Shown in pieces: positions 7,143-14,579 of a stretch of 64,000 bases of DNA. The stretch spans positions 37,673 to 101,672 of the forward strand of contig JAGAXM010000019.1 in the NCBI GenBank assembly GCA_017940895.1. Direction: 5' to 3'. Both the position numbers and the translations under genes were made by a program. The notes below the pieces were generated by a model. The model searched no databases. It saw only the letters and a program-made list of their open reading frames with translations, and had not been told where the DNA came from. Source of the stretch: Clostridiales bacterium (GTDB lineage: Bacteria; Bacillota; Clostridia; Saccharofermentanales; Saccharofermentanaceae). How positions within the stretch are numbered: the stretch's first letter is position 1; every line of letters begins with the position of its first letter.

Positions 7143-8231
7143 TTATACCACCAGCTGTCCCGTGGCATTGAGGTAAATCATCAGTATTATCGATCCGATT
7201 ATGATGACTGCGCTGACAATACCTATTACTTTTCCTGCCGGGTGTGCGAAGTTTACGGTAGCGCCGTAGCCCAAGCGCTTTTCGACGTTGAGACGCGTGT
7301 CGTTCGGGTTGTAATAGAACATGCCGAGAATCCAGTTGTCGTCGTCATCCGTAAGCTCGAGCTCCGTGTCGCGTGCGTATCTGCTCTCGACCTGTCTTTG
7401 ATTGATGACACCGATTATAACAACCACCATTATCACTGCTGTGTAACCTAAGGTGCTTATGAGCACTGCCGCCTCGCTGTCAGTAAAGAACATCAGGACA
7501 CTGTTCGCGATCAGGTAGAGAGCGTTAGCCCAGCTAAACGCGATGAACAGATCCGCCCATGTCTTTTTCTTCGCTCTGCTGTAGTTCGCATTGATGCTGC
7601 TGTCGCGGCTTATTACCATATTTCTGGCGTTGTCCATCATAACTGCGATAGGAACAATGATAGCTGCTATGAACAGGAACGACAGGCTCATTACCGTAAG
7701 CGCGTACTTCTCGACAGCGGGCGTTACTCCGAAGACACCAAAGTCTATAAGGACTGCTGCAATCGTGCCGAGAAGTGCGAGTACATTAGGAAGAATGATC
7801 CAGGCAAGCTTCAGCGCGTGCACGGTGTTCGTACTCGTAAGGTCTGTATATGTTACGCCCGACTTCGTTATGCCAAGTTCTTTCTTAAGATCCTTAAGCT
7901 CCATGTTGCCCTTCCCGTAAGGAGCTGCCACCAGGAACAGCGCGAAAACAAGCAGTATCCACGCGAGCAACGTACCGCCGGTAACAGGCAGGAACAGCAT
8001 TACAATGCTTAAGATCACAACAATTGCCGTAATGATGAGGCCGCCATTACGTGCGGAACTTACTATCGCATCAAACTTCTCCTGTCCTTTACCCTCGTGA
8101 AACTTCGGGTTGTCTCTTACGCCGAAGATCATTTTCTTCTTTCCCGGATTCCCGGAGAAACCAAGCATATACATCAGAATAATTGAAGGAACTATGCAGA
8201 CAAACATTATTGCTTTAATAAGCCATGTCAT
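7143..8231 (-). CDS. Polytopic membrane protein, DUF5808-like
   Basis: 362 residues from the ATG at 8231, chosen because AGGAGGTAGAGTT precedes it; the longer frame would need a TTG. Nine or so hydrophobic helices are visible. Near the C-terminus is GMFYYNPNDTRLNVEKRLGYGATVNFA, cut here as GMFYYNPNDTRL...GATVNFA, a pattern I associate with DUF5808 proteins found beside YtrA-type regulators. Members are thought to act in envelope stress or transport, but no reaction is known. It begins 17 bases after the YtrA-type gene ends and is surely co-transcribed with it. Confidence 0.7.
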   Translation of the reverse strand: MTWLIKAIMFVCIVPSIILMYMLGFSGNPGKKKMIFGVRDNPKFHEGKGQEKFDAIVSSARNGGLIITAIVVILSIVMLFLPVTGGTLLAWILLVFALFLVAAPYGKGNMELKDLKKELGITKSGVTYTDLTSTNTVHALKLAWIILPNVLALLGTIAAVLIDFGVFGVTPAVEKYALTVMSLSFLFIAAIIVPIAVMMDNARNMVISRDSSINANYSRAKKKTWADLFIAFSWANALYLIANSVLMFFTDSEAAVLISTLGYTAVIMVVVIIGVINQRQVESRYARDTELELTDDDDNWILGMFYYNPNDTRLNVEKRLGYGATVNFAHPAGKVIGIVSAVIIIGSIILMIYLNATGQLVV

Positions 8232-8248
8232 AACTCTACCTCCTATTC

Positions 8249-8608
8249 TCAATAATACTCATCTATGAGTTTCTTCAGCACGTCTTTGCCGACGCCTGAT
8301 AATCTTGCTTCTGATACGATGCGGCGAAGCTGCAATTTGTTCTCTTCACTTACTACGCCGCTTTGCGTGATCTGCTCACGCACTCTCGCACCGTTCTTAC
8401 GGTCCGTCATGATGTAGCCTTCCTGCTTTAATAGCTGATAAGTCTTGCTGACCGTCATGGTATTGATTCCTATCTCGAGTGCAAGTGCCCTTACCGTGGG
8501 GAGCTGCTCTCCGGGCTTCAATTCGCCCGAGGAGATTCCCATCACAATCTGGTTTCTGATCTGCATATAGATAGGCACATCAGAGTATTCATCTATTCTT
8601 ATGATCAT
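8249..8608 (-). CDS. GntR-family regulator, YtrA subfamily
   Basis: 119 residues from ATG 8608 (AAGGTGG upstream). A winged helix fills residues 5-75: DVPIYMQIRNQIVMGI, LKPGEQLPTVRALA, INTMTVSKTYQLL and the wing GYIMTDRKNGARV. The C-terminal part is a short helical tail, as in the YtrA subfamily, rather than a ligand-binding domain. The start overlaps the CPBP stop (ATGA). A perfect TGTATTAC-N5-GTAATACA palindrome just downstream of the operon's -10 box is the likely operator, so it probably represses its own operon. Confidence 0.88.
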   Translation of the reverse strand: MIIRIDEYSDVPIYMQIRNQIVMGISSGELKPGEQLPTVRALALEIGINTMTVSKTYQLLKQEGYIMTDRKNGARVREQITQSGVVSEENKLQLRRIVSEARLSGVGKDVLKKLIDEYY

Positions 8609-9522
8609 GATTCCACCTTCTTTCTTCTGATCGACCATGCTCCAAGGATCACTGCGAATACGACTAAGGGGATCATAGCGATAAGTCCGTTAGGTAAAGG
8701 TCCTAATACCATGTACTTGTTGATATCCGGATTATTCGCATTCATGAACAGCTGAGGGATGGTAGCAACCGCATTGAATGATCCGTGTAAGAGCGCTGCA
8801 TACCAGATACACTTTGTCCTGTCGTAGATGATCTCCTCGAATATACCGAGTACTATACAGCAGATCGTAAATACAACAAGTCCGAGTACAGGGGCGCCAA
8901 GATAGTCGAAGCCATACTCGTAGCCGCCGAATATCATCGCAGGAAAGTGGAATACTCCCCAGATGGTTCCGCCTATGAGCCATGTGCCAATCTTGCCGAA
9001 GCTCTTGTTAAGTTCCGGATACAGGAATCCTCTCCACCCGACCTCTTCGCCGATGGCTGTAATGATATTTATGAAGGGTGCAATAAGCACTGAGGGAACA
9101 AGTTGTACAATCAGGTATGTATTCATATCCATTCCTGACTGCTCGAGCATCTCCATAAGGTTCACGCCCTGCTCCTCGGCCTGAGCGATCAGCATTGATC
9201 CGCTGCCGTCAAACAGACTCGGAAAGATCCCGAAGAACAAAGCTGCTCCCAGGGCCATCGGAATGATCATGGCATATGCGCCGAAGAAGAGCCAGCCGAT
9301 ATTGCCCTTGAACTTAGGCTTCCAGCCCATGCCCTTCAGATTCCCGTTCGCGATCAAAGCTGCAACCAAAGGTGCGAACATGCAGACGGCGAGGCTCCCA
9401 CGGAACACCATAGTCCCCGTCATTCCGGGATTATTAACCGCATAAAGCGATCCGATGATCTGCAAAGTCCAAGCGATCACATATGTGATTGCTACATACT
9501 TAATTACTTTCTTCTTATCCAT
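8605..9522 (-). CDS. CPBP (CAAX-like) intramembrane metalloprotease
   Basis: 305 residues with about eight membrane helices. The family's catalytic motifs are present: E159-E160-x3-R164 (GEEVGWRGFLYPEL), H192 (WGVFHFP) and a later LLHGSFNA His. These are membrane-embedded proteases of the Abi/CPBP type, which in bacteria often serve peptide self-immunity or regulated proteolysis. It is the first gene of an operon with a YtrA-type repressor and two envelope proteins, a context that suggests a response to a cell-envelope agent. Substrate unknown. Confidence 0.88.
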   Translation of the reverse strand: MDKKKVIKYVAITYVIAWTLQIIGSLYAVNNPGMTGTMVFRGSLAVCMFAPLVAALIANGNLKGMGWKPKFKGNIGWLFFGAYAMIIPMALGAALFFGIFPSLFDGSGSMLIAQAEEQGVNLMEMLEQSGMDMNTYLIVQLVPSVLIAPFINIITAIGEEVGWRGFLYPELNKSFGKIGTWLIGGTIWGVFHFPAMIFGGYEYGFDYLGAPVLGLVVFTICCIVLGIFEEIIYDRTKCIWYAALLHGSFNAVATIPQLFMNANNPDINKYMVLGPLPNGLIAMIPLVVFAVILGAWSIRRKKVES

Positions 9523-9555
9523 AATCTACCGCCTTTCCAAAGCTTCTGTATGCTT

Positions 9556-9606
9556 TGTATTACTCCTTGTAATACAGACTATACAACCTTCAGATTTGCT
9601 TGTCAA
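9556..9606 (-). promoter_or_regulatory. Promoter and palindromic operator of the CPBP-YtrA operon
   Basis: Minus strand: TTGACA (9601-9606), 17-base spacer, TATAGT (9578-9583). Immediately downstream is TGTATTAC-N5-GTAATACA (9556-9576), a perfect 8-base inverted repeat placed to block transcription; likely site of the GntR protein at 8249-8608. Confidence 0.78.
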
Positions 9607-9627
9607 TAGATTCTAGGATGAATCATA

Positions 9628-9739
9628 TTCTTCATGAATCTCTACACTTTGGAGGATTATGAAGAGACTGTTGCAGAAAAAGCCCTGAATTCTTCATGAA
9701 CCTCTTCACTTTTCTAATTATGAAGAGACAGTTGAAGAA
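9628..9739. repeat. Two imperfect ~50-base direct repeats downstream of metI
   Basis: Copies at 9628-9678 and 9690-9739 share TTCTTCATGAAYCTCT, then ACTTT, then ATTATGAAGAGAC and GTTG. Each can itself fold (TTCTTCAT against ATGAAGA). The second copy contributes to the terminator at 9676-9746. Confidence 0.75.
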
Positions 9740-9746
9740 TTCAGGG
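9676..9746 (-). terminator. Terminator of the metB-cysK-metNI operon
   Basis: A 14-base perfect inverted repeat, CCCTGAATTCTTCA (9683-9696) and TGAAGAATTCAGGG (9733-9746). On the minus strand it is followed by CTTTTTC. The loop of 36 bases contains part of a repeated element. Confidence 0.75.
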
Positions 9747-9785
9747 ACTGATTCGATACACGGGGACCGCTAAGGTCCTGATAAA

Positions 9786-10439
9786 TCAAGCTTTACGATG
9801 TTTCTTCGACAGCCTGATGCCGAATTCCTGTATCAGCATTACCATGATGATCAGCAAAGTGACCGTCGTCCACAGAACCGGCTTGTCATAGCGGTAATAG
9901 CCGTACTGCAAAGCTATCGCACCGAGACCTCCGCCTCCGATAACGCCCGCCATCGCTGAGTAACCGAGCACTGTCGCGACATTGATCGCACCGCCCTGCA
10001 GCAATGAAGGCATAGCCTCGGGAATAATAAAATGAATAATCGTATACAGAGGTGACGCGCCCATCGATGTCGCCGCCTCGATGATGCCGGGCTGCACTTC
10101 GTTCAATGACGCCTCGACCATTCTTGCAACGATCGGGATCGCACCGATAGTAAGAGGTACGATGGCCGCCGTGGTACCTATCGACTTTCCCACGATTGCA
10201 CGCGTGAACGGGATCAGCAGCACCAGCAGGATCAGGAACGGCAGAGAACGCGTGATGTTGACTATGGTTCCTATCACGGCATTGACACCGCGGTTCTCGA
10301 GAAGTCTCCCCTTTGACGTAGAGTACAGCACCACACCCAGAGGCAGTCCGACAGTGTATGAGAAAAGCGAAGCGAAGAACGTCATGATGAAGGTCTCCCA
10401 CACACCTGTTATGATCGCATCTTTAATATAATCACTCAT
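9786..10439 (-). CDS. metI: Methionine ABC transporter permease
   Basis: 217 residues, normal MetI length, with five membrane helices. The ABC-contact loop EAATSMGASPLYTIIHFIIPEAMPSLLQG, seen as EAATSMGASP...PEAMPSLL, is intact. With MetN it forms the membrane pore for methionine uptake, fed by a MetQ lipoprotein. Its start directly abuts the metN stop. It is the last gene of the operon, followed by a terminator. The cognate binding protein is most likely metQ at 5408-6250. Confidence 0.93.
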   Translation of the reverse strand: MSDYIKDAIITGVWETFIMTFFASLFSYTVGLPLGVVLYSTSKGRLLENRGVNAVIGTIVNITRSLPFLILLVLLIPFTRAIVGKSIGTTAAIVPLTIGAIPIVARMVEASLNEVQPGIIEAATSMGASPLYTIIHFIIPEAMPSLLQGGAINVATVLGYSAMAGVIGGGGLGAIALQYGYYRYDKPVLWTTVTLLIIMVMLIQEFGIRLSKKHRKA

Positions 10440-11438
10440 TTAACTCACCTCCGCCACGGACAGTCCGCCGTCCTTGAAGAAATCGATCGCGGTCTGTCTT
10501 TCTTTCTCACTTTCCGGCAGTTCCACGATCATCTGACCGTAGCCGATGCCGCCGACACTCTTCGTGTTCGCACTCAGGATGTTGACCTTGATGCCGGTCT
10601 TCTCCACGAGGTTCGCGATAAACGGCACACTCGACTGCGTCCCGTCGAAAACAAGCCTTATCACCTTCCCGTCAGGATGAGACGCCTCGAAAGGATTGCT
10701 CGGGAACACGAGCTTCTTGGCTGCCTTACTCTTAGGATTCGAGAAGACTTCCTTAACGTCACCGATCTCTGCTAGGTTACCGTCGTCTATGATCGCGACG
10801 CGGTCGCATATCTTCTCGACCACAGCCATCTCATGCGTGATGATTATGATCGTTAACTTTCTCTCTTCATTGATCTTCTTCAGAAGATCGAGAATCTCTC
10901 CCGTGATCTTCGGGTCAAGTGCACTAGTTGCCTCATCGCACAGCAGAACCTTCGGATCTGCCGCAAGTGCACGTGCTATCGCGACGCGCTGCTTTTGTCC
11001 GCCGGAGAGACGTGCGGGGTACTCGTTACGCTTTTCGAGCAGGCCTACGATCTCGAGCATCTGCTCTGCCTTCTTACGGCGCTTAACGCGAGGCACGCCG
11101 ATTATCTTAAGCGACTGCTCCACGTTCTGGATTACCGTCCTCTGGTTAAGAAGGTTGAATCCCTGAAATATCATCGATATTGAATGACGAACTTCGCGAA
11201 GCTCCACGGGCTTTAACGATGCAAGGTCTTTGCCGTAGAAGCTGACGGTGCCTGAAGTGACTTCCTCGAGGCGGTTCAGCGTTCTAACGAGCGTTGACTT
11301 ACCTGCGCCGCTCATGCCGATGATGCCGAAGATCTCGCCTTCTTTCACTTCCAGACTCACGCCCTTTAATGCCGTAAATTCCCTGCCGTCATTCTTATAG
11401 GTCTTGTAGACATTATTGAGTTCGTAAACGTTTTCCAT
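10440..11438 (-). CDS. metN: Methionine ABC transporter ATP-binding protein
   Basis: 332 residues. Walker A GMSGAGKST is at 41-49, the LSGGQKQRVAIARAL signature near 144-158, Walker B VLLCDEATSALDP at 164-175, and the switch His in IIIITHEM follows. Residues 255-332 form a C-terminal NIL/ferredoxin-like domain, which in MetN binds methionine and inhibits transport. The protein energises MetI at the inner face of the membrane. The start overlaps the cysK stop by one base (TAATG). Confidence 0.94.
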   Translation of the reverse strand: MENVYELNNVYKTYKNDGREFTALKGVSLEVKEGEIFGIIGMSGAGKSTLVRTLNRLEEVTSGTVSFYGKDLASLKPVELREVRHSISMIFQGFNLLNQRTVIQNVEQSLKIIGVPRVKRRKKAEQMLEIVGLLEKRNEYPARLSGGQKQRVAIARALAADPKVLLCDEATSALDPKITGEILDLLKKINEERKLTIIIITHEMAVVEKICDRVAIIDDGNLAEIGDVKEVFSNPKSKAAKKLVFPSNPFEASHPDGKVIRLVFDGTQSSVPFIANLVEKTGIKVNILSANTKSVGGIGYGQMIVELPESEKERQTAIDFFKDGGLSVAEVS

Positions 11439-12352
11439 TAATCAAACAATCCTTTGCTTAAGTAGCGGTCTCCTCTGTCGGGGAATACCGTTACGATGTT
11501 TCCTTCTTCAATCTCCTCGGCGAGCTTCAGTGCCGCAGCCAGAGCCGCACCTGAAGACGAACCTGCGAGAATACCTTCGTGAAGCGCAAGCAATCTCGAA
11601 GTCTCGAACGCTTCATCGTCTGTTATCTTGATAACTTTATCCACGAGAGTGATGTCCATCGTGTCCGCGATAAAATCGTTGCCGATACCCTCGATGTTGT
11701 AGTCGAAGTGCTCGCCGCCGCCGATGGTGGAGCCGTAAGGGTCAGCAAGAACGCCGGTGATCTTAGCGTCCTGCTCCTTCAAGTACTTAACTACACCCGA
11801 GAATGTTCCGCCCGAGCCTGCGCCTGCTACGAAGTAGTCGATCTTGCCGTCGAGCTGGCGGTAGATCTCGGGGCCTGTTGTCTCGTAGTGTGCGAGCGGG
11901 TTCGCGGGGTTTCTGAACTGTCTTAATGAGACAGCGCCTCTAGTTTTCCCCAGAATCTCTTCTGCGATACGCTCTGCGCCGAGCATACCGAATTCTCGTG
12001 GTGTATGAATGATCTCCGCACCCAGGGCCTTCATGATCTTCTGCTTCTCGATAGAGAACTTCTCGGGTACAGTGAAGATTACGTGAAAGCCCATGTTAAG
12101 AGCTGCAATCGCGATACCTATACCAGTGTTGCCTGCTGTGGCATCAACGATCGTGCCGCCCTCCTTGAGGATTCCCCTCTTCTTCGCATCTTCGATCATA
12201 TAGACGCCTACGCGGTCCTTAACGGAGCCTGCGGGGTTCATTAATTCAAGCTTTGCATAAACATTTACTCCGGGCTTAACGCCCATATGATTTATCTTGA
12301 GGATCGGAGTGTTTCCGATCATTTCCTTTACATCCTGATATACATTATTCAT
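11438..12352 (-). CDS. cysK: Cysteine synthase (O-acetylserine sulfhydrylase)
   Basis: 304 residues. The PLP lysine is K45 in NPAGSVKDR. ATAGNTGIGIAIAA holds the substrate-binding loop and GAGSGGTFSGV the phosphate-binding loop. The enzyme makes cysteine from O-acetylserine and sulfide. No serine acetyltransferase gene is in the window. It lies 21 bases after metB/cgs with a CAGGAGATCAC ribosome site. In an operon with a transsulfuration enzyme, a cystathionine beta-synthase role is an alternative; sequence alone does not decide it. Confidence 0.9.
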   Translation of the reverse strand: MNNVYQDVKEMIGNTPILKINHMGVKPGVNVYAKLELMNPAGSVKDRVGVYMIEDAKKRGILKEGGTIVDATAGNTGIGIAIAALNMGFHVIFTVPEKFSIEKQKIMKALGAEIIHTPREFGMLGAERIAEEILGKTRGAVSLRQFRNPANPLAHYETTGPEIYRQLDGKIDYFVAGAGSGGTFSGVVKYLKEQDAKITGVLADPYGSTIGGGEHFDYNIEGIGNDFIADTMDITLVDKVIKITDDEAFETSRLLALHEGILAGSSSGAALAAALKLAEEIEEGNIVTVFPDRGDRYLSKGLFD

Positions 12353-12373
12353 AGTGATCTCCTGTTCTCCGTC

Positions 12374-13534
12374 TTACTTCGCGGAATTCTCGATGGCCTG
12401 CTTCAAGTCTGCGATCAGATCATCAACATCTTCGATACCTACCGACAGTCTTATGAGCTCATCCACGATGCCTACTTCCTTACGGATGTCTGCGGGGATC
12501 GCAGCGTGCGTCATCGACGCAGGATGGCATACGAGCGACTCCACGCCTCCGAGGCTCTCCGCGAGCGTAATGAGCTTAAGCTCCTCTACGAACTTCTTGT
12601 AGTCATACTTCTCATCCAGCACGAAAGATATCATCGCGCCTGCGCCGTCTGCCTGCTTCTTCTGGATCTCGTAGCCGGGGTCAGACTCGAGGCCGGGATA
12701 GTAAACCTTGCTTACATAGCCGCTCTCCGAAAGCCAGCGCGCGATCTTGTTCGCGTTCGCCACGTGTCTGTCCATTCTTACGCCAAGTGTCTTGATGCCT
12801 CTTATGATGAGGAAAGAATCCCAGGGTGCAAGCACTCCGCCGATAGCGTTCTGGAGGTAGTAGAGTCTGTCGGCGAGAGCCTTGTCGTTAACTACGACAA
12901 AGCCTGAGATCGTGTCTGAGTGACCGCCTAAGTACTTGGTGCCGCTGTGGATTACGATATCTGCGCCGAGTTCGATCGGGCGCTGCAGATAAGGCGTGAG
13001 GAATGTGTTGTCTACGATAACGAGCTTGTCGTACTTCTTACCGATCTTACTTACCGCTTCAATGTCGGTGATAGTAAGAAGCGGGTTCGCGGGTGTCTCG
13101 ATGTAGATCGCCTTAACGTCATCATCGATCGCCGCCTCGACTGCCGCGAGGTCAGATGTGTTTACAATCTTATATGTTATGCCGAAGTTCTTGAATACGT
13201 TGTCGAGGATACGGAATGTGCCGCCGTAGATGTTGTCGGAGACGATCAGCTTGTCGCCTGACTTGAACAGCGACAGAACGGTATTGATGGCCGCAAGTCC
13301 CGATGCGAATGCGAGGCCGTACTGTCCCTTCTCAAGATCTGCGATGAGTTTCTCGAGTGCGGCACGCGTGGGGTTGCCTGTGCGGGAGTATTCCCAGCCT
13401 CTGTTCTTGCCCAAGCCGTCCTGCTTGTAAGTGGATGTCTGGTAGACAGGGACGTTTACCGCGCCTGTCGTCTCATCTCCGTCGATACCGCCGTGGATAA
13501 GAAGTGAATTGATATTTAATGTTTCCTTGCTCAT
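12374..13534 (-). CDS. Cystathionine gamma-synthase/gamma-lyase family PLP enzyme
   Basis: 386 residues of the Cys/Met-metabolism PLP family. EYSRTGNPTR is at 48-57, and K200 in HSGTKYLGGHSD is the PLP lysine. AxxSLGGVESLVCHPASMTHA near 330-350 is typical of cystathionine gamma-synthase and gamma-lyase. It either joins an activated homoserine with cysteine toward methionine, or splits cystathionine to cysteine. Family members are hard to tell apart by motif, so no symbol is given; metB or mccB are the candidates. It is the first gene of an operon behind a Cys-rich leader peptide. Confidence 0.88.
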   Translation of the reverse strand: MSKETLNINSLLIHGGIDGDETTGAVNVPVYQTSTYKQDGLGKNRGWEYSRTGNPTRAALEKLIADLEKGQYGLAFASGLAAINTVLSLFKSGDKLIVSDNIYGGTFRILDNVFKNFGITYKIVNTSDLAAVEAAIDDDVKAIYIETPANPLLTITDIEAVSKIGKKYDKLVIVDNTFLTPYLQRPIELGADIVIHSGTKYLGGHSDTISGFVVVNDKALADRLYYLQNAIGGVLAPWDSFLIIRGIKTLGVRMDRHVANANKIARWLSESGYVSKVYYPGLESDPGYEIQKKQADGAGAMISFVLDEKYDYKKFVEELKLITLAESLGGVESLVCHPASMTHAAIPADIRKEVGIVDELIRLSVGIEDVDDLIADLKQAIENSAK

Positions 13535-13568
13535 TTTTATTTACCTTCCTTGAATTGTTTTTTGAGTT

Positions 13569-13600
13569 AAAAAAGCCCGGGGCTTGTTCAGACGCCGGGC
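13569..13600 (-). terminator. Attenuator terminator upstream of the metB-like operon
   Basis: Minus strand: GCCCGG (13595-13600) pairs with CCGGGC (13575-13580), followed by TTTTTTAA. The competing arm is TCTTACCCGGGC (13666-13677), inside the leader ORF, which can pair with the same GCCCGG. Confidence 0.75.
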
Positions 13601-13628
13601 ATAAAAGACATGGTTTTCTTAAGTAATC

Positions 13629-13703
13629 TCAACATCGCGAAACATCGAGGGACATATCTTCCTTCGCCCGGGTAAGATACATTCGACAACACACGTTTCT
13701 CAT
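13629..13703 (-). CDS. Leader peptide with Cys-Cys-Arg-Met, metB-operon attenuator
   Basis: A 24-codon ORF preceded by AAAGGA nine bases before the ATG. It begins MRNVCCRMYLTRA and ends VSRC before TGA. The tandem TGT TGT codons lie 12 bases before a CCCGGG arm that can pair with the terminator's first arm. The layout matches the metQ leader at 6380-6499: CC-x-M core, S/T-R-A, terminal Cys, antiterminator arm just past the Cys codons. It should act as a ribosome-based sensor of charged Cys (and perhaps Met) tRNA. Confidence 0.82.
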   Translation of the reverse strand: MRNVCCRMYLTRAKEDMSLDVSRC

Positions 13704-13738
13704 AGTTGGATTTCCTTTCGTTTTGGTTTATGTGAGTG

Positions 13739-13771
13739 ATTATAATTCTACTTACCTACTGTGTCAATAGG
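13739..13771 (-). promoter_or_regulatory. metB-operon promoter with Rrf2-type inverted repeat
   Basis: Consensus promoter on the minus strand: TTGACA (13762-13767), 17 bases, TATAAT (13739-13744). The -35 lies inside CCTATT-GACAC-AGTAGG (13755-13771), the operator-like repeat shared with the metQ, iscS and rrf2 promoters. Confidence 0.82.
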
Positions 13772-13784
13772 TATATAACAATTT

Positions 13785-13818
13785 ATGTCTCATTCGGGGA
13801 CGGTTCTCTTTTGGTACC
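13785..13818. repeat. GGGGACGGTTC dispersed repeat, single copy
   Basis: ATGTCTCATTC-GGGGACGGTTC-TC-TTTTGGTAC. The same words recur, in both orientations, at 23020-23084. It lies between the metB promoter and the end of the amidotransferase gene. Confidence 0.65.
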
Positions 13819-13820
13819 TA

Positions 13821-14579
13821 TCAAAGCCCTGCGTATGCCATGAAGACGACCTTCATCTTCTCGGGATCGTAGATGTAGGTGTAGTCGTGTCTTCTTCCCT
13901 CGTAAACGAGGTCGCCGTCCTTATATACCTGCAGGCAGTTGGTCGGCACCTCGGTCCAGTGCCCGTCATCAAGAGGATGCGTCGAGAATATGATGCCGTC
14001 AGGAGTTGTTTTCGCATGGAGCGTGCCGGGCTCATTCTTGTGCACATACAGGTACTCGCCGTCGTAGATCATGAGGTTCACTTTGTTGCCGGGAACGACC
14101 TTCGTGATCACGTCCTCGATCAGACGCATGCGGTCCTCCGCGTCAGCAACATCCAAGCCGTTCATGCGCTCGAGCAGATACAGGAAAAGCCGCTCGCTGT
14201 CCGTGCTGCCCTCCTGTATGTAGTGGTACTTATCAAGCTCCGGCGCGTCGAAAAGCGTCCCGTTATGGCACAGCACCCACTGTCTTCCGAACTTGTCTAT
14301 GCCGGTAAACGGGTGCGCGTTGTTATCACTTACCTCGCCGATGGTGGCGCTTCTGATGTGCGCGATGCAAAGCTTAGTCTCAAGCTTTTGCTCGAGAAGC
14401 GCCTTCAGGTACAGGCTGTCAGTCGCCTTCAGGTATTCCTTTACAATAATCTCGGACGCGTCGTCCTTCAGGTAGATTCCCCACCCGTTCTTATGCTCCT
14501 CACTATGCGAGTAGAAGGTCTTAAGCGTATCGTTGACCGTTATCTTGCGCTTTGCTGTCACTGCGAAAAGCTCGCACAT
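13821..14579 (-). CDS. Class II glutamine amidotransferase, EgtC/YafJ-like
   Basis: 252 residues from the ATG at 14579. This start is chosen because it puts Cys at position 2 (MCELFAVTAK), which becomes the N-terminal nucleophile after Met removal. Other Ntn-amidohydrolase motifs follow: HIRSATIGE, NAHPFTG, CHNGTLFD and GSTDSERLF. No synthase domain is attached, as in YafJ and EgtC; EgtC removes glutamate from a gamma-glutamyl intermediate. The gene overlaps the end of a glutamate-cysteine ligase gene by 59 bases, so a gamma-glutamyl-cysteinyl substrate is plausible. This is inference. Confidence 0.85.
   Translation of the reverse strand: MCELFAVTAKRKITVNDTLKTFYSHSEEHKNGWGIYLKDDASEIIVKEYLKATDSLYLKALLEQKLETKLCIAHIRSATIGEVSDNNAHPFTGIDKFGRQWVLCHNGTLFDAPELDKYHYIQEGSTDSERLFLYLLERMNGLDVADAEDRMRLIEDVITKVVPGNKVNLMIYDGEYLYVHKNEPGTLHAKTTPDGIIFSTHPLDDGHWTEVPTNCLQVYKDGDLVYEGRRHDYTYIYDPEKMKVVFMAYAGL

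Noticed and set aside
9628..9746. CRISPR or attachment site
   Set aside because: Only two imperfect copies, foldable, with terminator features; no integrase nearby.
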